Shown here: in pieces, positions 19,698 through 28,590 of the stretch
How positions within the stretch are numbered: the first letter of the stretch is position 1
Layout: every line of letters begins with the position of its first letter
NCBI RefSeq assembly: GCF_001421885.1
Contig: NZ_LMLH01000002.1
Location: forward strand, 7,813-71,812
Direction of reading: 5' to 3'
DNA: 64,000 nucleotides
From: Pseudomonas sp. Leaf48
Lineage (GTDB): Bacteria > Pseudomonadota > Gammaproteobacteria > Pseudomonadales > Pseudomonadaceae
Notes under the pieces: model-generated
What the model saw: only the letters and a program-made list of their open reading frames with translations
Databases searched by the model: none
What the model was told of the DNA's origin: nothing
Position numbers and translations under genes: made by a program

Positions 19698-19792
19698 CAT
19701 CGCTAGCAAGCCAGCCCCTACAGTGACTCTGGCAGTTCATGCTAGTACGAACACCAAAGAACCTGTGGGAGCTGGCCTGCCAGCGATCGCGT
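19698..19792. repeat. REP-like inverted pair (variant arm)
   Basis: GCTAGCAAGCCAGCCCCTAC (from 19701) is inverted relative to TGTGGGAGCTGGCCTGCCAG (from 19764). The words differ from the main REP type (CCAGC in place of CCGCT), so it belongs to a second subfamily. It lies in the gap between recR and the dehydrogenase gene. Confidence 0.7.
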
Positions 19793-19810
19793 CGGCCGGG
19801 CCAACACCAA

Positions 19811-20413
19811 TTACAGAGTGATCGGCTTACGCCCGGCAAACGAATGCGCCAGCGTCCCGCCATCCACCAGCTCCAGTTCACCGCCCAGCGGCACGCCATG
19901 GGCGATACGCGAAGCGATCAGGCCTTTGCTGCTCAGCAGTTGGGCAATGTAGTGCGCCGTAGCCTCGCCTTCCACCGTCGGATTGGTCGCGAGAATGACT
20001 TCGGCAAAGGTGCCAGCCTCTTCGATGCGCACCATCAACTGCGGGATCCCGATTGCCTCCGGCCCCAGTCCGTCGAGAGGTGACAAGTGACCCTTGAGCA
20101 CGAAGTAACGACCACGGAAACCGGTCTGCTCCACCGCATATACATCCATCGGCCCTTCCACCACACACAGTAAAGTGTCGTCACGCCGGGTGTCGGCACA
20201 TTGCGGGCACAGGTCGTCTTCGGTCAGCGTGCGGCACAAGCGACAGTGCCCGACCCCTTCCATGGCCTGGCTGAGGGCCAGCGCCAGCCGCGAGCCGCCG
20301 CTGCGATCACGTTCGAGCAACTGCAACGCCATGCGCTGGGCGGTTTTCTGACCCACCCCCGGCAACGTTCGCAGGGCATCGATCAGTTGGCGAATCAAAG
20401 GGCTGAAGCTCAT
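19811..20413 (-). CDS. recR: recombination mediator protein RecR
   Basis: A 200-residue DNA repair protein that with RecF/RecO loads RecA. It has a helix-hairpin-helix at the N terminus ([14 protein letters not shown]), a zinc finger CRLC..CPQC and a Toprim domain (VVEGPMD). The start at 20413 (MSFSPL) gives the family length; a TTG at 20431 would add 6 residues. Usually it follows ybaB directly; here an oxidoreductase gene lies in between. Confidence 0.95.
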   Translation of the reverse strand: MSFSPLIRQLIDALRTLPGVGQKTAQRMALQLLERDRSGGSRLALALSQAMEGVGHCRLCRTLTEDDLCPQCADTRRDDTLLCVVEGPMDVYAVEQTGFRGRYFVLKGHLSPLDGLGPEAIGIPQLMVRIEEAGTFAEVILATNPTVEGEATAHYIAQLLSSKGLIASRIAHGVPLGGELELVDGGTLAHSFAGRKPITL

Positions 20414-20491
20414 GGTGAAAAAGTCCGACAAAACAACGAGACGCGGTTTATACCCGCGCCTCTGATTTGCGTCAAATTACCGCGTTGAATA

Positions 20492-21526
20492 TCAATCCCG
20501 GCAGACTCGCACCACCAGCTTGCCGAAGTTGCGCCCTTCCAGCAGGCCAATGAACGCTTCGGGCGCCTGCTCCAGCCCATCGACCACGTCCTCGCGGAAC
20601 TTCACCTTGCCATCGCGCACCCACGATGCCATGGCGCTGAGGAATTCCGGCTGGCGATCGCCGTAGTCATCGAACACGATAAAACCCTGGATACGCACGC
20701 GCTTGGTTAGCAGCGTGCACTGCAACAGGGGCAAACGGTCCGGTCCGCTCGGTGCTTCATGGGCATTGTAGGAAGCAATCAGGCCGCACAGCGGAATCCG
20801 CGCCTTGGCATTGAGCAGCGGCACCACCGCATCGAAGACCTTGCCGCCAACGTTTTCATAGTAAATGTCGATTCCGTTACCGCAGGCCTTGGCCAGCTCA
20901 TCGGCAAAGTCCGGGCTCTTGTGGTCGACACAGGCATCAAAGCCCAGCTCTTCGACGACATAACGACACTTGTCCGCCCCCCCGGCGACGCCAACCACGC
21001 GCAGGCCCTTGATCTTCGCCACCTGGCCGACCACCGAGCCCACGGCGCCGGATGCGGCCGCGACGACCAGGGTCTCGCCGGACTTGGGCTGACCGATGTC
21101 CATCAGGCCCATATAGGCAGTCATGCCCGGCATGCCGAGCACGCCCAAAGCCATCGATGGACTGGGCAATCCCGACGGCACCGGGATGATGCTGCGCCCG
21201 TCGCTGATGCTATGGCTTTGCCAGCCTGTGGCACCGACCACCAGATCACCTTCCTGGAACTTGGGATTGAGCGAGCGCTCGACCCGGCTGACGGCGCCAC
21301 CGGTCATCACTTCGCCGATTTCCACTGGCGCTGCGTAGGACGGCGCGTCACTCATGCGACCACGCATGTAGGGATCCAGAGACAGGTAGACGGTCTTGAG
21401 CAGCACCTGACCGTCAGTCAGGTCCGGCAGTGCCACCCGCTCCAGACGGAAGTTCTCCGGCGTCGGCGCACCTGTCGGGCGCGAGGCCAGGACAATGCGT
21501 TGATTGAGGGTCATGGGGTCGGACAT
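20492..21526 (-). CDS. NADP-dependent oxidoreductase, CurA/zinc-free MDR family
   Basis: A 344-residue medium-chain reductase like curcumin reductase and leukotriene B4 dehydrogenase, reducing activated double bonds with NADPH. Motifs: YLSLDPYMRGRM near the N terminus, AASGAVGSVVGQ nucleotide-binding loop, and ENVGGKVFDAV. No zinc ligands are seen. The start at 21526 follows AAAGGAG; upstream in-frame codons run through a REP element. It splits the common ybaB-recR pair. Confidence 0.9.
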   Translation of the reverse strand: MSDPMTLNQRIVLASRPTGAPTPENFRLERVALPDLTDGQVLLKTVYLSLDPYMRGRMSDAPSYAAPVEIGEVMTGGAVSRVERSLNPKFQEGDLVVGATGWQSHSISDGRSIIPVPSGLPSPSMALGVLGMPGMTAYMGLMDIGQPKSGETLVVAAASGAVGSVVGQVAKIKGLRVVGVAGGADKCRYVVEELGFDACVDHKSPDFADELAKACGNGIDIYYENVGGKVFDAVVPLLNAKARIPLCGLIASYNAHEAPSGPDRLPLLQCTLLTKRVRIQGFIVFDDYGDRQPEFLSAMASWVRDGKVKFREDVVDGLEQAPEAFIGLLEGRNFGKLVVRVCRD

Positions 21527-21625
21527 GGTGGCGTCTCCTTTGATCGATGGGATTCGGTGATATAGGGAGCAGACCTTTGTAAGGGTATCGCGTTCGATGT
21601 TTCTGGAGTAAGACCGGGGCGACTT

Positions 21626-21653
21626 CTTCGCGAGCAAGCCCGCTCCCACAGGG
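21626..21653. repeat. single REP element
   Basis: CTTCGCGAGCAAGCCCGCTC and the following CCACAG match the main REP type. No inverted partner is seen nearby, so it is a solo copy upstream of the oxidoreductase gene. Confidence 0.8.
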
Positions 21654-21682
21654 ATCACCGCAACCCTCCAACAGCCGGAAAC

Positions 21683-21714
21683 AAAAATGCCAGGCGCGAT
21701 GCCTGGCATTTTTT
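21683..21714 (-). terminator. terminator of dnaX-ybaB
   Basis: AAAAATGCCAGGC (21683-21695) pairs with GCCTGGCATTTTT (21701-21713), loop GCGAT. On the minus strand it follows the ybaB stop by about 28 bp; flanking A and T runs make it bidirectional. Confidence 0.9.
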
Positions 21715-21741
21715 GTATCTCATCTGTCGCCTGAAGGCGAA

Positions 21742-22080
21742 TCAGAATGGCAGTTTCATGCCCGGTGGCAATTGCATGCCGGCGGTCATGCTGCCCATTT
21801 TTTCCTGGCTGTTGGCTTCGATCTTGCGCACGGCGTCGTTGACGGCGGCGGCTACGACTGCTTCGAGCATTTCCTTGTCGTCTTCGCTCAGGCCTTCGAC
21901 CAGGCTCGGGTCGATGCTCACGCTCTTGACGTCGTGACGACCGGTCATGACCACGGTGACCATATCGCCACCGGCTTTACCGGTGACTTCGGCGTTGGCC
22001 AGTTCTTCCTGCATCTTGGCCATTTTTTCCTGCATCTGCTGCGCCTGCTTCATCAGGCCGGCCATGCCACCTTTCATCAT
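21742..22080 (-). CDS. ybaB: nucleoid-associated protein YbaB/EbfC
   Basis: A 112-residue DNA-binding dimer protein, with a Met/Gln/Lys-rich first helix ([19 protein letters not shown]) and a Met/Pro-rich tail. The start at 22080 (MMKGG) is 8 nt from GAGG; an upstream GTG at 22089 would add three residues. It is downstream of dnaX in the same direction, as in most Gammaproteobacteria. Confidence 0.93.
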   Translation of the reverse strand: MMKGGMAGLMKQAQQMQEKMAKMQEELANAEVTGKAGGDMVTVVMTGRHDVKSVSIDPSLVEGLSEDDKEMLEAVVAAAVNDAVRKIEANSQEKMGSMTAGMQLPPGMKLPF

Positions 22081-22146
22081 GGGAATCACCTCAAAAGTAC
22101 TTGGATCAAAACAGCGCCCGGCCGATCGGCCGAGCGCTTTCAGTTA

Positions 22147-24249
22147 TTAGCCCTGAGTGACCAGGGCGTCGACAGGTTCAATAGTATCGTTACGGATCAC
22201 CGCACCGAACTGCTGCATCATTTGCTGGATGAACGGATCACCGTGGATCGATTCTTCGGCCTCGCGCTGACGGTCGGCGCGCCGGCGCGAAGCCGCCTGT
22301 GCCGGGGTTTCCTGCTCGGGCTTGATCAGCTCGATGCTCAGGGTCAGCGTGCGTTGATGATACTGGTTCAATGCTTCGTTAAGACGGCGCTGCTGGGTCG
22401 CGTTGAACAAGGCGCTGTGGGCCGGGTCCAGGTGCATCAGCCAATTGTCGCCATCCACCGCGATCAGCGTGCAGTTGGCGGCAATGCTGCCGGTCATGCC
22501 GGAAATCGGCAGTTTCGGGAACAGCTCCAGCCATTGCAGGGCCAGGCCTGTGGCCGGCCTCGCGGCGGGCTCAGGCTCGGGCTCCGGCGCAGGGTCAGCG
22601 GCATGCTCGCTGGCCAACTCGTCAAGGTAACTGTAGGCCGAATCCATGTCCGGCTCGATGTAGTCTTCGTCCAGCGGGGGCTCGTCATCCAGATCCATGC
22701 CTGGCGTGGCGGCGTCGACCTGGGCGACCGTTGGCTCAGGAATTGGCGTGGCGGCCCACTCCGGCGCATCCGGCACCACGCTGTCCGGCGTCGGTAACGG
22801 CATAGGCGGCAACTCGGGCTGCTCGCTCGCGGTTTCCAGAACCGGCTCGACCGCTGGCTGCTGAACGGGGGCAGACTCGACCGGGTCGTTCCACGGCAGG
22901 TCGATAACTTCCTCGACCACGACCGCTTCAACCACGGGCTCGGGCACCACGACCGGTGCAGGTGCAGGTGCAGGTGCAGGTGCAGCAGGTTCAGGCACGG
23001 CAGCCGTTGCCACCACTGGTTCAACGGGCGCAGCCGCCACCGGTTCGACCGCCGCGGCGACTACCGGCGCAGTCACCTGCGCGGCAGCCACGGATTTGGC
23101 GGAATCAACTGTGGCCTGGCTGATCCCCACTGGCTTTAGTGGCTGTCTCGGGGCATCTGCGGTGTCTGCCGGGCGGAAGGCCAGCATCCGCAGCAGGACC
23201 ATTTCGAAGCCACCTCGCGGATCCGGTGCCAGTGGCAGGTCGCGACGACCGATCAGGCCCATCTGGTAGTAGAACTGCACGTCTTCGGCCGGCAGAGCCT
23301 GGGCCAGGGCCAGCACCCGGTCGCGGTCGCCGTGACCGTTGTCGACGCCTTCGGGCAGGGCCTGGGCGATGGCGACACGATGCAATACGTTGAGAATTTC
23401 CGACAGCACGCCATTCCAGTCCGGACCTTGTTCAGCCAGGTGACGCACCGCTTCAAGCAAAGCCTTGGCATCACCTTCGATCAGCGCATGCAGGACGTCA
23501 TAGACCTGACCGTGATCGAGAGTCCCGAGCATCGCCCGCACATCGGTGGCCATGACCTTGCCTTCCCCGAAGGCAATCGCCTGGTCGGTCAGACTCATGG
23601 CATCGCGCATCGAACCATCGGCAGCGCGGCCGAGCAACCACAGCGCGTCGTCTTCAAATGGCACGTTCTCGACCCCGAGGACGTGGGTCAGATGCTCGAC
23701 CACACGCTCCGGCGTCATGTTCTTCAGGGAGAACTGCAGGCAACGCGAGAGAATCGTTGCAGGAAGTTTCTGCGGATCTGTGGTGGCCAGAATGAACTTG
23801 ACGTAGGGTGGCGGCTCTTCGAGCGTTTTGAGCAGTGCATTGAACGAATGACTGGAGAGCATGTGCACTTCGTCGATCAGGTAGACCTTGAATCGACCAC
23901 GGCTCGGGGCGTATTGCACGTTATCGAGCAACTCGCGGGTGTCTTCGACCTTGGTGCGGCTCGCGGCGTCGATCTCGATCAGGTCGACAAAGCGCCCCTC
24001 ATCGATCTCCCGGCACACCGAGCACTCGCCGCAGGGCGTGGAAGTGATACCTGTCTCACAGTTCAGGCATTTGGCAATGATCCGCGCAATGGTAGTCTTG
24101 CCGACCCCGCGGGTCCCGGTAAACAGGTACGCGTGGTGCAGCCGCTGGCTGTCCAAGGCATTGATCAGAGCCTTGAGCACATGGGTCTGGCCGACCATTT
24201 CGCGGAACGAGCGCGGACGCCATTTACGTGCAAGAACCTGATAACTCAT
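22147..24249 (-). CDS. dnaX: DNA polymerase III subunits gamma and tau
   Basis: A 700-residue clamp-loader ATPase. Walker A is GTRGVGKTT near 45; zinc-binding cysteines lie at CLNCETG..CGECSVC; DEVHMLS is Walker B; the C-terminal half has a long Ala/Pro/Val-rich linker (with repeated APAPAP) before the tau-specific end. Start at 24249 (MSYQVLARKWRP). I found no obvious A6G slippery site for making a short gamma form, so gamma may be absent or made differently. Confidence 0.96.
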   Translation of the reverse strand: MSYQVLARKWRPRSFREMVGQTHVLKALINALDSQRLHHAYLFTGTRGVGKTTIARIIAKCLNCETGITSTPCGECSVCREIDEGRFVDLIEIDAASRTKVEDTRELLDNVQYAPSRGRFKVYLIDEVHMLSSHSFNALLKTLEEPPPYVKFILATTDPQKLPATILSRCLQFSLKNMTPERVVEHLTHVLGVENVPFEDDALWLLGRAADGSMRDAMSLTDQAIAFGEGKVMATDVRAMLGTLDHGQVYDVLHALIEGDAKALLEAVRHLAEQGPDWNGVLSEILNVLHRVAIAQALPEGVDNGHGDRDRVLALAQALPAEDVQFYYQMGLIGRRDLPLAPDPRGGFEMVLLRMLAFRPADTADAPRQPLKPVGISQATVDSAKSVAAAQVTAPVVAAAVEPVAAAPVEPVVATAAVPEPAAPAPAPAPAPVVVPEPVVEAVVVEEVIDLPWNDPVESAPVQQPAVEPVLETASEQPELPPMPLPTPDSVVPDAPEWAATPIPEPTVAQVDAATPGMDLDDEPPLDEDYIEPDMDSAYSYLDELASEHAADPAPEPEPEPAARPATGLALQWLELFPKLPISGMTGSIAANCTLIAVDGDNWLMHLDPAHSALFNATQQRRLNEALNQYHQRTLTLSIELIKPEQETPAQAASRRRADRQREAEESIHGDPFIQQMMQQFGAVIRNDTIEPVDALVTQG

Positions 24250-24372
24250 CGAAAACCGTCGCAACGAAAGAAGCAGAAGCGGCTAATGCTAGCGGAGCAA
24301 GGCACAAATTGCATCCGGTGCGCTCCTCAATTCTGGCTAAGCTTCACTTTGCGGACATTTAACGGGGTGTTT

Positions 24373-25125
24373 ATGCGGCTGGTGCTGGGGGCAATGCTGT
24401 TAATCAGCCTGGACGGCATGGCCGCGGACGCACCCTTGCGTTTCGTGGTGCCCGATAGCTGGGCCATGCCCATGATGCAGTTTGAACAAGATCGCCCGAC
24501 CCAGGGCATCCTGCATGACCTGATGCTCAGCCTCGCGACTCAGGTCGGCTTGCCTGCCGAATTCCACGTACTGCCTCGCGGCCGCATACAAACCGCCATG
24601 GAGCATGGCGAAGTCGATGTGCGCTGCTACGTTGTGCAAACATGGCTGACCGACCAGCCAGGCGATTACAGCTGGAGCATCCCGCTCTTCACTCAGCCCG
24701 ACCTGCTCGTCTCCCGACAAGCCTCGACTGCCCCGATAAACCCGGCGGACTTGTCGGCACAACCCATTGGCACCGTACTACGTTACAGCTACCCGACCCT
24801 GCAACCACTGTTCGACGCCAAGCGCCTGGAGCGTGACGACGCGCGCAATCAGCAGTTGGTGCTGGACAAGCTTTTGGCCGGACGCAATCGCTATGCCGTC
24901 AGCAATCAATGGAGCCTGGACTGGTTCAATCAGCGCCTGTTGCCGCAACAGCAGTTAAAAGCCGTGGCAGAACTGCAGGAGTTGAAACTGGGCTGTTATG
25001 TGCGCAACGACCCAAAATTGCCCGTGCAGCGCATTCTGGGCACACTGATGCGGATGAAGACGTCCGGGGAGATTGACGACATTATCCGTCTCTATATCGG
25101 TGGCGAGCCAAAGGCAACACCGTAA
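24373..25125 (+). CDS. periplasmic transporter substrate-binding protein (family 3-like)
   Basis: A 250-residue exported protein with a signal peptide (MRLVLGAMLLISLDGMA then cleavage) and a two-lobe solute-binding fold (RFVVPDSW, DVRCYVV, IGTVLRYSYPT). No permease or ATPase gene is adjacent, so it may be an orphan or feed another system. The start at 24373 has a nearby GGGG; GTG at 24367 is an alternative. It is the last core gene before the island. Confidence 0.85.
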   Translation: MRLVLGAMLLISLDGMAADAPLRFVVPDSWAMPMMQFEQDRPTQGILHDLMLSLATQVGLPAEFHVLPRGRIQTAMEHGEVDVRCYVVQTWLTDQPGDYSWSIPLFTQPDLLVSRQASTAPINPADLSAQPIGTVLRYSYPTLQPLFDAKRLERDDARNQQLVLDKLLAGRNRYAVSNQWSLDWFNQRLLPQQQLKAVAELQELKLGCYVRNDPKLPVQRILGTLMRMKTSGEIDDIIRLYIGGEPKATP

Positions 25126-25252
25126 ACCTTGAGAGTGAGCCTGCCTTCATAAATCGGAAACGACAAAAAACCACCCTGGACGAAGTCCGTGGCAGCGAAA
25201 CGTGAAATATTCTTGATACCGACAGCGCGCGAGAGGACCTCACGCGGCGTTA

Positions 25253-25360
25253 AGGTGGTAACCCCACCAGCCACACCCCGGCACACAATGTTCCCGCTGT
25301 GGCTGCTTCCTTCCGGATCTGACCAGGTGGCATGCCAGCATGCTCGCTGATCGTTGCGGG
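25253..25360 (-). ncRNA. attL: partial ffs (4.5S RNA) copy at the left island end
   Basis: Positions 25253-25328 match 37957-38032 at 74 of 76 bases. Further 5' (in RNA sense) only the CCCGCAACGAT word remains (25350-25360). The two differences, 25308 and 25317, lie opposite each other in the apical stem next to the GGAA loop: A/U here, C/G in the intact gene, so pairing is kept. No promoter like that of the intact ffs is seen on its 5' side. It is best read as the att remnant formed on integration. Confidence 0.85.
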
Positions 25361-25457
25361 CCTTACGGGGTAAGGGTTTCAGGCTTATGAGGTTGCTAGA
25401 TATCTACCGTGCGAACTCCCTGCACGAGCAGTAAAAAACTCGGGGTGTAGCCAGCAC

Positions 25458-25577
25458 TGTCACACTTTGCTGTCACACTTTGGTGTCACACCCATGGCCT
25501 ACCTGATTAAACGCGGGGCGCTCTACTACCTTAATCTCAAGCTGCCCAAGCACCTCTTTCCGAGGTGTCACACTTTA
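25458..25577 (+). repeat. TGTCACACTT repeats, candidate integrase arm sites (left end)
   Basis: TGTCACACTTTGC (25458), TGTCACACTTTGG (25471) and TGTCACACCC (25484) are back to back with 13-bp spacing just before the integrase start; a further TGTCACACTTTA lies at 25566 inside the gene. A related copy lies at the other end (37900). Arm-site function is inferred from position and repetition. Confidence 0.55.
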
Positions 25578-26798
25578 CGTCTGAGCCTGAACATTCGGCA
25601 GCGGCAGAGTGCCCTGTTCCTCGCTGCGTCACTGGCTCAGCAGGTTCACATACATCTAAATGAACACCCCCTAGAAGACCTCCTGACGCTCCGTGAGCTG
25701 TGCTCGCAATGGCGGGATGCTGCACCAACGCAGACCATCCAGCCTGCCCCAAGGAAGGCACCAGCGGCTACCGTGAATCAGCCCAGTGACGGTCCTACCC
25801 TCGCCACCTTATCCAAGCTCTATATAGAAGAAGGAAAACGTGGAGGCACGTGGCGTGAGGTCAGCACGCACGAAGTCGAACGCACACTACGGGATTTGTT
25901 CGAACTGATGGGCGACATGCCCGTGAAAGCATTCGACGTCCAGCAAGCCCGACTGTTGAAAGATCGTCTGAGTCGCTGCCCGCAATACTTCGGTTTACGC
26001 CCCGAGTACGAGGGTAAGACCCTGAAACAGGTGGTTGAGTCTGGGGCCTCTTACAAGACCATCACCGCTGTTACCGTAAACAATCGCTTACGCAAACTCT
26101 CGGCATTCATGAACTGGTGCAAGACAAATGGATACGTAGCGGACAATCCATTGATGGGACTTAAGGTCATGACCGGGTCTGCGAAGGAAGCCCGGTTGTC
26201 CTTTGATCGACATGATCTGACCATCCTACTGGATGAGGCTGCACTCAAAGTCGAAGCCCGCAAGCATCCATGGCGTTACTGGTTGCCGCTCCTTGGGCGA
26301 GCCACCGGAGCACGGTTGGAAGAACTTTGCCAGCTGCGGGTGGATGACTTCATCGAACAACAGGGCATCCAGTGCATCCGCATCGATGACAGTCGCGAAG
26401 GCCAGAACCTCAAGAACTCCAGCAGCCGACGCATTCTCCCCTTGCACCCTGCCCTGATAGAACTGGGGATAATCCTGCATGTTGAGTCAGTCCGGGCGAC
26501 TGGGGCAGATCGTCTGTTCCCTGAACTTGAAGCAGTACGGGGAAAGCTAGGGCATGCACCGTCAAAATGGTTCAGTCGCTACAAGAGCAGGCAAGGGCTA
26601 ACAGATCCAAAGAAGACGTTCCACAGCTTCCGGCATACATTGATCGATGAGCTGCGGAACGCAGGGGTACAGGACTCGCTAATCAAGCGCATTGCAGGAC
26701 ACGAAGACAGTGCAGTCACGTTTAGTATCTACGGAAGTCGGACCCCATTGAAGGCAATGGCAGAAGCCCTTCAACACATCAGCCTGGATAGTCACTGA
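25494..26798 (+). CDS. tyrosine-type site-specific integrase of the island
   Basis: A 434-residue phage-type integrase. The N-terminal AYLIKRGALYYLNLKLP domain is of the type found in island integrases; a core-binding domain (about 95-215) and the catalytic domain follow, with Arg in ATGARLEEL near 269, HSFRH near 376, GHEDS, and the nucleophile Tyr in FSIYGSR near 413. Transcription runs into the island, and the gene abuts the ffs remnant, as expected for integration into the RNA gene's 3' part. The start at 25494 (MAYLI) is preferred; a TTG at 25467 would overlap the repeats. Confidence 0.95.
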   Translation: MAYLIKRGALYYLNLKLPKHLFPRCHTLRLSLNIRQRQSALFLAASLAQQVHIHLNEHPLEDLLTLRELCSQWRDAAPTQTIQPAPRKAPAATVNQPSDGPTLATLSKLYIEEGKRGGTWREVSTHEVERTLRDLFELMGDMPVKAFDVQQARLLKDRLSRCPQYFGLRPEYEGKTLKQVVESGASYKTITAVTVNNRLRKLSAFMNWCKTNGYVADNPLMGLKVMTGSAKEARLSFDRHDLTILLDEAALKVEARKHPWRYWLPLLGRATGARLEELCQLRVDDFIEQQGIQCIRIDDSREGQNLKNSSSRRILPLHPALIELGIILHVESVRATGADRLFPELEAVRGKLGHAPSKWFSRYKSRQGLTDPKKTFHSFRHTLIDELRNAGVQDSLIKRIAGHEDSAVTFSIYGSRTPLKAMAEALQHISLDSH

Positions 26799-27113
26799 CT
26801 TCATGCACAGGCTGTGTCGTGTGCCCCAGCCTGAACCTTGTCAATCGAAATACTCCCGCTGGATCGTCAGCAGACCTTGGTGGACAACCGAGGACTCACA
26901 ACGGTGAGTATTGGGGCTTTATTTCAAAACGGCTGGACCACCATTGTGGTCCCAGCTATCTTACCTCGTACCCGCTTCTTTCTTCATGCCTACTCGCCAC
27001 TACCGCAACAAAGGTATGCCCTCATGCGTATTAGCCGCTTTCATACCCAAAACGCAGATTAGAACAGCACAAGCTAAAATACAGTCAAAGCACAACAAAA
27101 ATACCGAGCGAAC
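26799..27113. other. gap without a supported gene; one hairpin
   Basis: Only short overlapping frames with no family likeness are present. GCTGGACCAC (26932) and GTGGTCCCAGC (ending 26956) can form a hairpin with one bulge that may end integrase transcripts. The last 60 bp turn AT-rich and probably hold the promoter of the next operon. Confidence 0.4.
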
Positions 27114-27698
27114 ATGGACGAACTTACCTTTGCATCAGAACTTGTCAAAGTCCTAGCCTGGCCAACAGCAACAATTTTATTGGCGACCACGCTAAGAAAA
27201 CCCATTATGGGCCTCATCCCACTAATGAGAAAGCTCAAGTACAAAGAACTTGAACTTGAATTCTCACAGGAAGTTCACGCATTGAAGGCGGAAGCCTCGC
27301 CCATCATTGGCACTTCAAAGAAAGATGAGCTGCCCGCCGCCAATCTTAAAGCACTCAGCTTAGTTCCCCTATCAACTCGTGCAGCTATTATGGAGGCATG
27401 GATTGATGTCGAAACAGCTGCTACAGAAACTGCAAGCTCCTTTTGGAACCAGTCACCCGATGAAACAATGCGCAACTTCCCTAGACTAGGCGAATACCTG
27501 CACGACTGCAAAGTCATCGACAACAAACAACTAAGCATCTACAAAAAACTTCAACAGCTTCGCAATAAAGCAGCTCACATGGAAGAGCTACACCTAAGCG
27601 AGGAAGACGCTAAGTCCTACATCGCGATGGCCTACAACCTAGCCCACCACATTAAAACCTTCACGACACAGAAGCCGCATTACTCGGTGGTCAATTAG
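27114..27698 (+). CDS. membrane-anchored HEPN-like protein, first gene of a CBASS-like operon
   Basis: A 194-residue protein with one hydrophobic segment (about residues 14-28, VLAWPTATILLATTL), a basic/acidic KYKELELEFSQEV helix, and an all-helical C-terminal domain carrying R150-N151 and H155 in RNKAAH. This is the RN-x3-H signature of HEPN ribonuclease-like domains. It ends 10 nt before the CD-NTase gene, whose ribosome site overlaps its stop, so the two are co-transcribed. DNA is clearly AT-richer than the core. Seen: helix, motif, linkage. Inferred: RNase or scaffold role in the defence operon. Not a named CBASS component to my knowledge. Confidence 0.75.
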   Translation: MDELTFASELVKVLAWPTATILLATTLRKPIMGLIPLMRKLKYKELELEFSQEVHALKAEASPIIGTSKKDELPAANLKALSLVPLSTRAAIMEAWIDVETAATETASSFWNQSPDETMRNFPRLGEYLHDCKVIDNKQLSIYKKLQQLRNKAAHMEELHLSEEDAKSYIAMAYNLAHHIKTFTTQKPHYSVVN

Positions 27699-27708
27699 GA
27701 GCAGAGCT

Positions 27709-28590
27709 ATGGCCTTAGCAGAGTGGTTCAGTACGTTTTGTTACAACATCAGAACACAAGATGGCGGCACCATTTCAAGTCGATACAAGAACATTACTCG
27801 CCGACTAAACAATGATTACTGGAATACATCATCAGATGTAGCTCATGGATTGTATCTTGGCTCTTATGGGCGAAACACCGCAACCCAGGGCTTTAGCGAT
27901 TTAGACGTGTTATTTGAGTTACCCTTTGCAGTGTACCAACAGTACAACAATCACATCGGAAACGGCCAATCTTCCTTACTTCAGGCAGTCAAAAGGAGCA
28001 TCGAGCAAACATATCCAAATACGAGCATCAGAGGCGACGGCCAAGTGATACTCATTCCATTTACTGATGGAATTACCTTCGAAGTGCTACCAGCTTTCGT
28101 TAATACTGATAACAGCTATACGTACCCTGACGCGAACAATGGTGGGCGATGGAGGGTCACGAACCCAAAACCAGAGATCGCTGCAATACGAGCACGAAAC
28201 ACTAGCAGCAATGGAAATTTAGTCCCCCTATGTCGAATGATGCGAGCCTGGAGAAAAAAATGGGACGTCCCGATTAGCGGCTTGCTGATTGACACACTGG
28301 CATATCAGTTTATTGATACGTGGGCACACAAAGACAAATCGTACTTATATTATGACTACATGTGCCGTGATTTTTTCCACTTCCTAGCAAACCAGGACAG
28401 CAACAAAACTTACTGGACAGCACCTGGCAGCGGTCAGCACGTGTACGCTACAGGATTATTCCAATGGAAGGCCACAAGGTGCTATAACATAGCACGCGAA
28501 GCGATAGAACATGAAATGGCCACCCCAAAACGAGAGTGGTCAGCAAAACAAAAATGGAGAGAAATATTTGGAACCTCATTCCCAGACTAA
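27709..28590 (+). CDS. CD-NTase (SMODS-type cGAS/DncV-like nucleotidyltransferase)
   Basis: A 293-residue nucleotide second-messenger synthase of the CBASS antiphage class. G51-S52 of GSYGRNTATQGFSDLD and the metal-binding acids D64 and D66 are present; the third acid is Glu125 (ITFEVLPAF). The helical C-terminal part (LCRMMRAWRKKW, GLLIDTLAYQFI) matches the nucleotidyltransferase substrate domain. On phage infection such enzymes make cyclic di- or trinucleotides that switch on a partner effector. AGGAG precedes the start. The product nucleotide cannot be read from sequence. The next gene is a membrane effector. Confidence 0.92.
   Translation: MALAEWFSTFCYNIRTQDGGTISSRYKNITRRLNNDYWNTSSDVAHGLYLGSYGRNTATQGFSDLDVLFELPFAVYQQYNNHIGNGQSSLLQAVKRSIEQTYPNTSIRGDGQVILIPFTDGITFEVLPAFVNTDNSYTYPDANNGGRWRVTNPKPEIAAIRARNTSSNGNLVPLCRMMRAWRKKWDVPISGLLIDTLAYQFIDTWAHKDKSYLYYDYMCRDFFHFLANQDSNKTYWTAPGSGQHVYATGLFQWKATRCYNIAREAIEHEMATPKREWSAKQKWREIFGTSFPD

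Noticed and set aside
22147..24249. Programmed -1 frameshift in dnaX
   Set aside because: No A6G-type slippery run was found on the coding strand near the expected place.
25253..25360. A second working 4.5S RNA gene
   Set aside because: It lacks the 5' strand of the terminal helix and a promoter; the 5' side holds an unrelated CCTTAC/GTAAGG hairpin.
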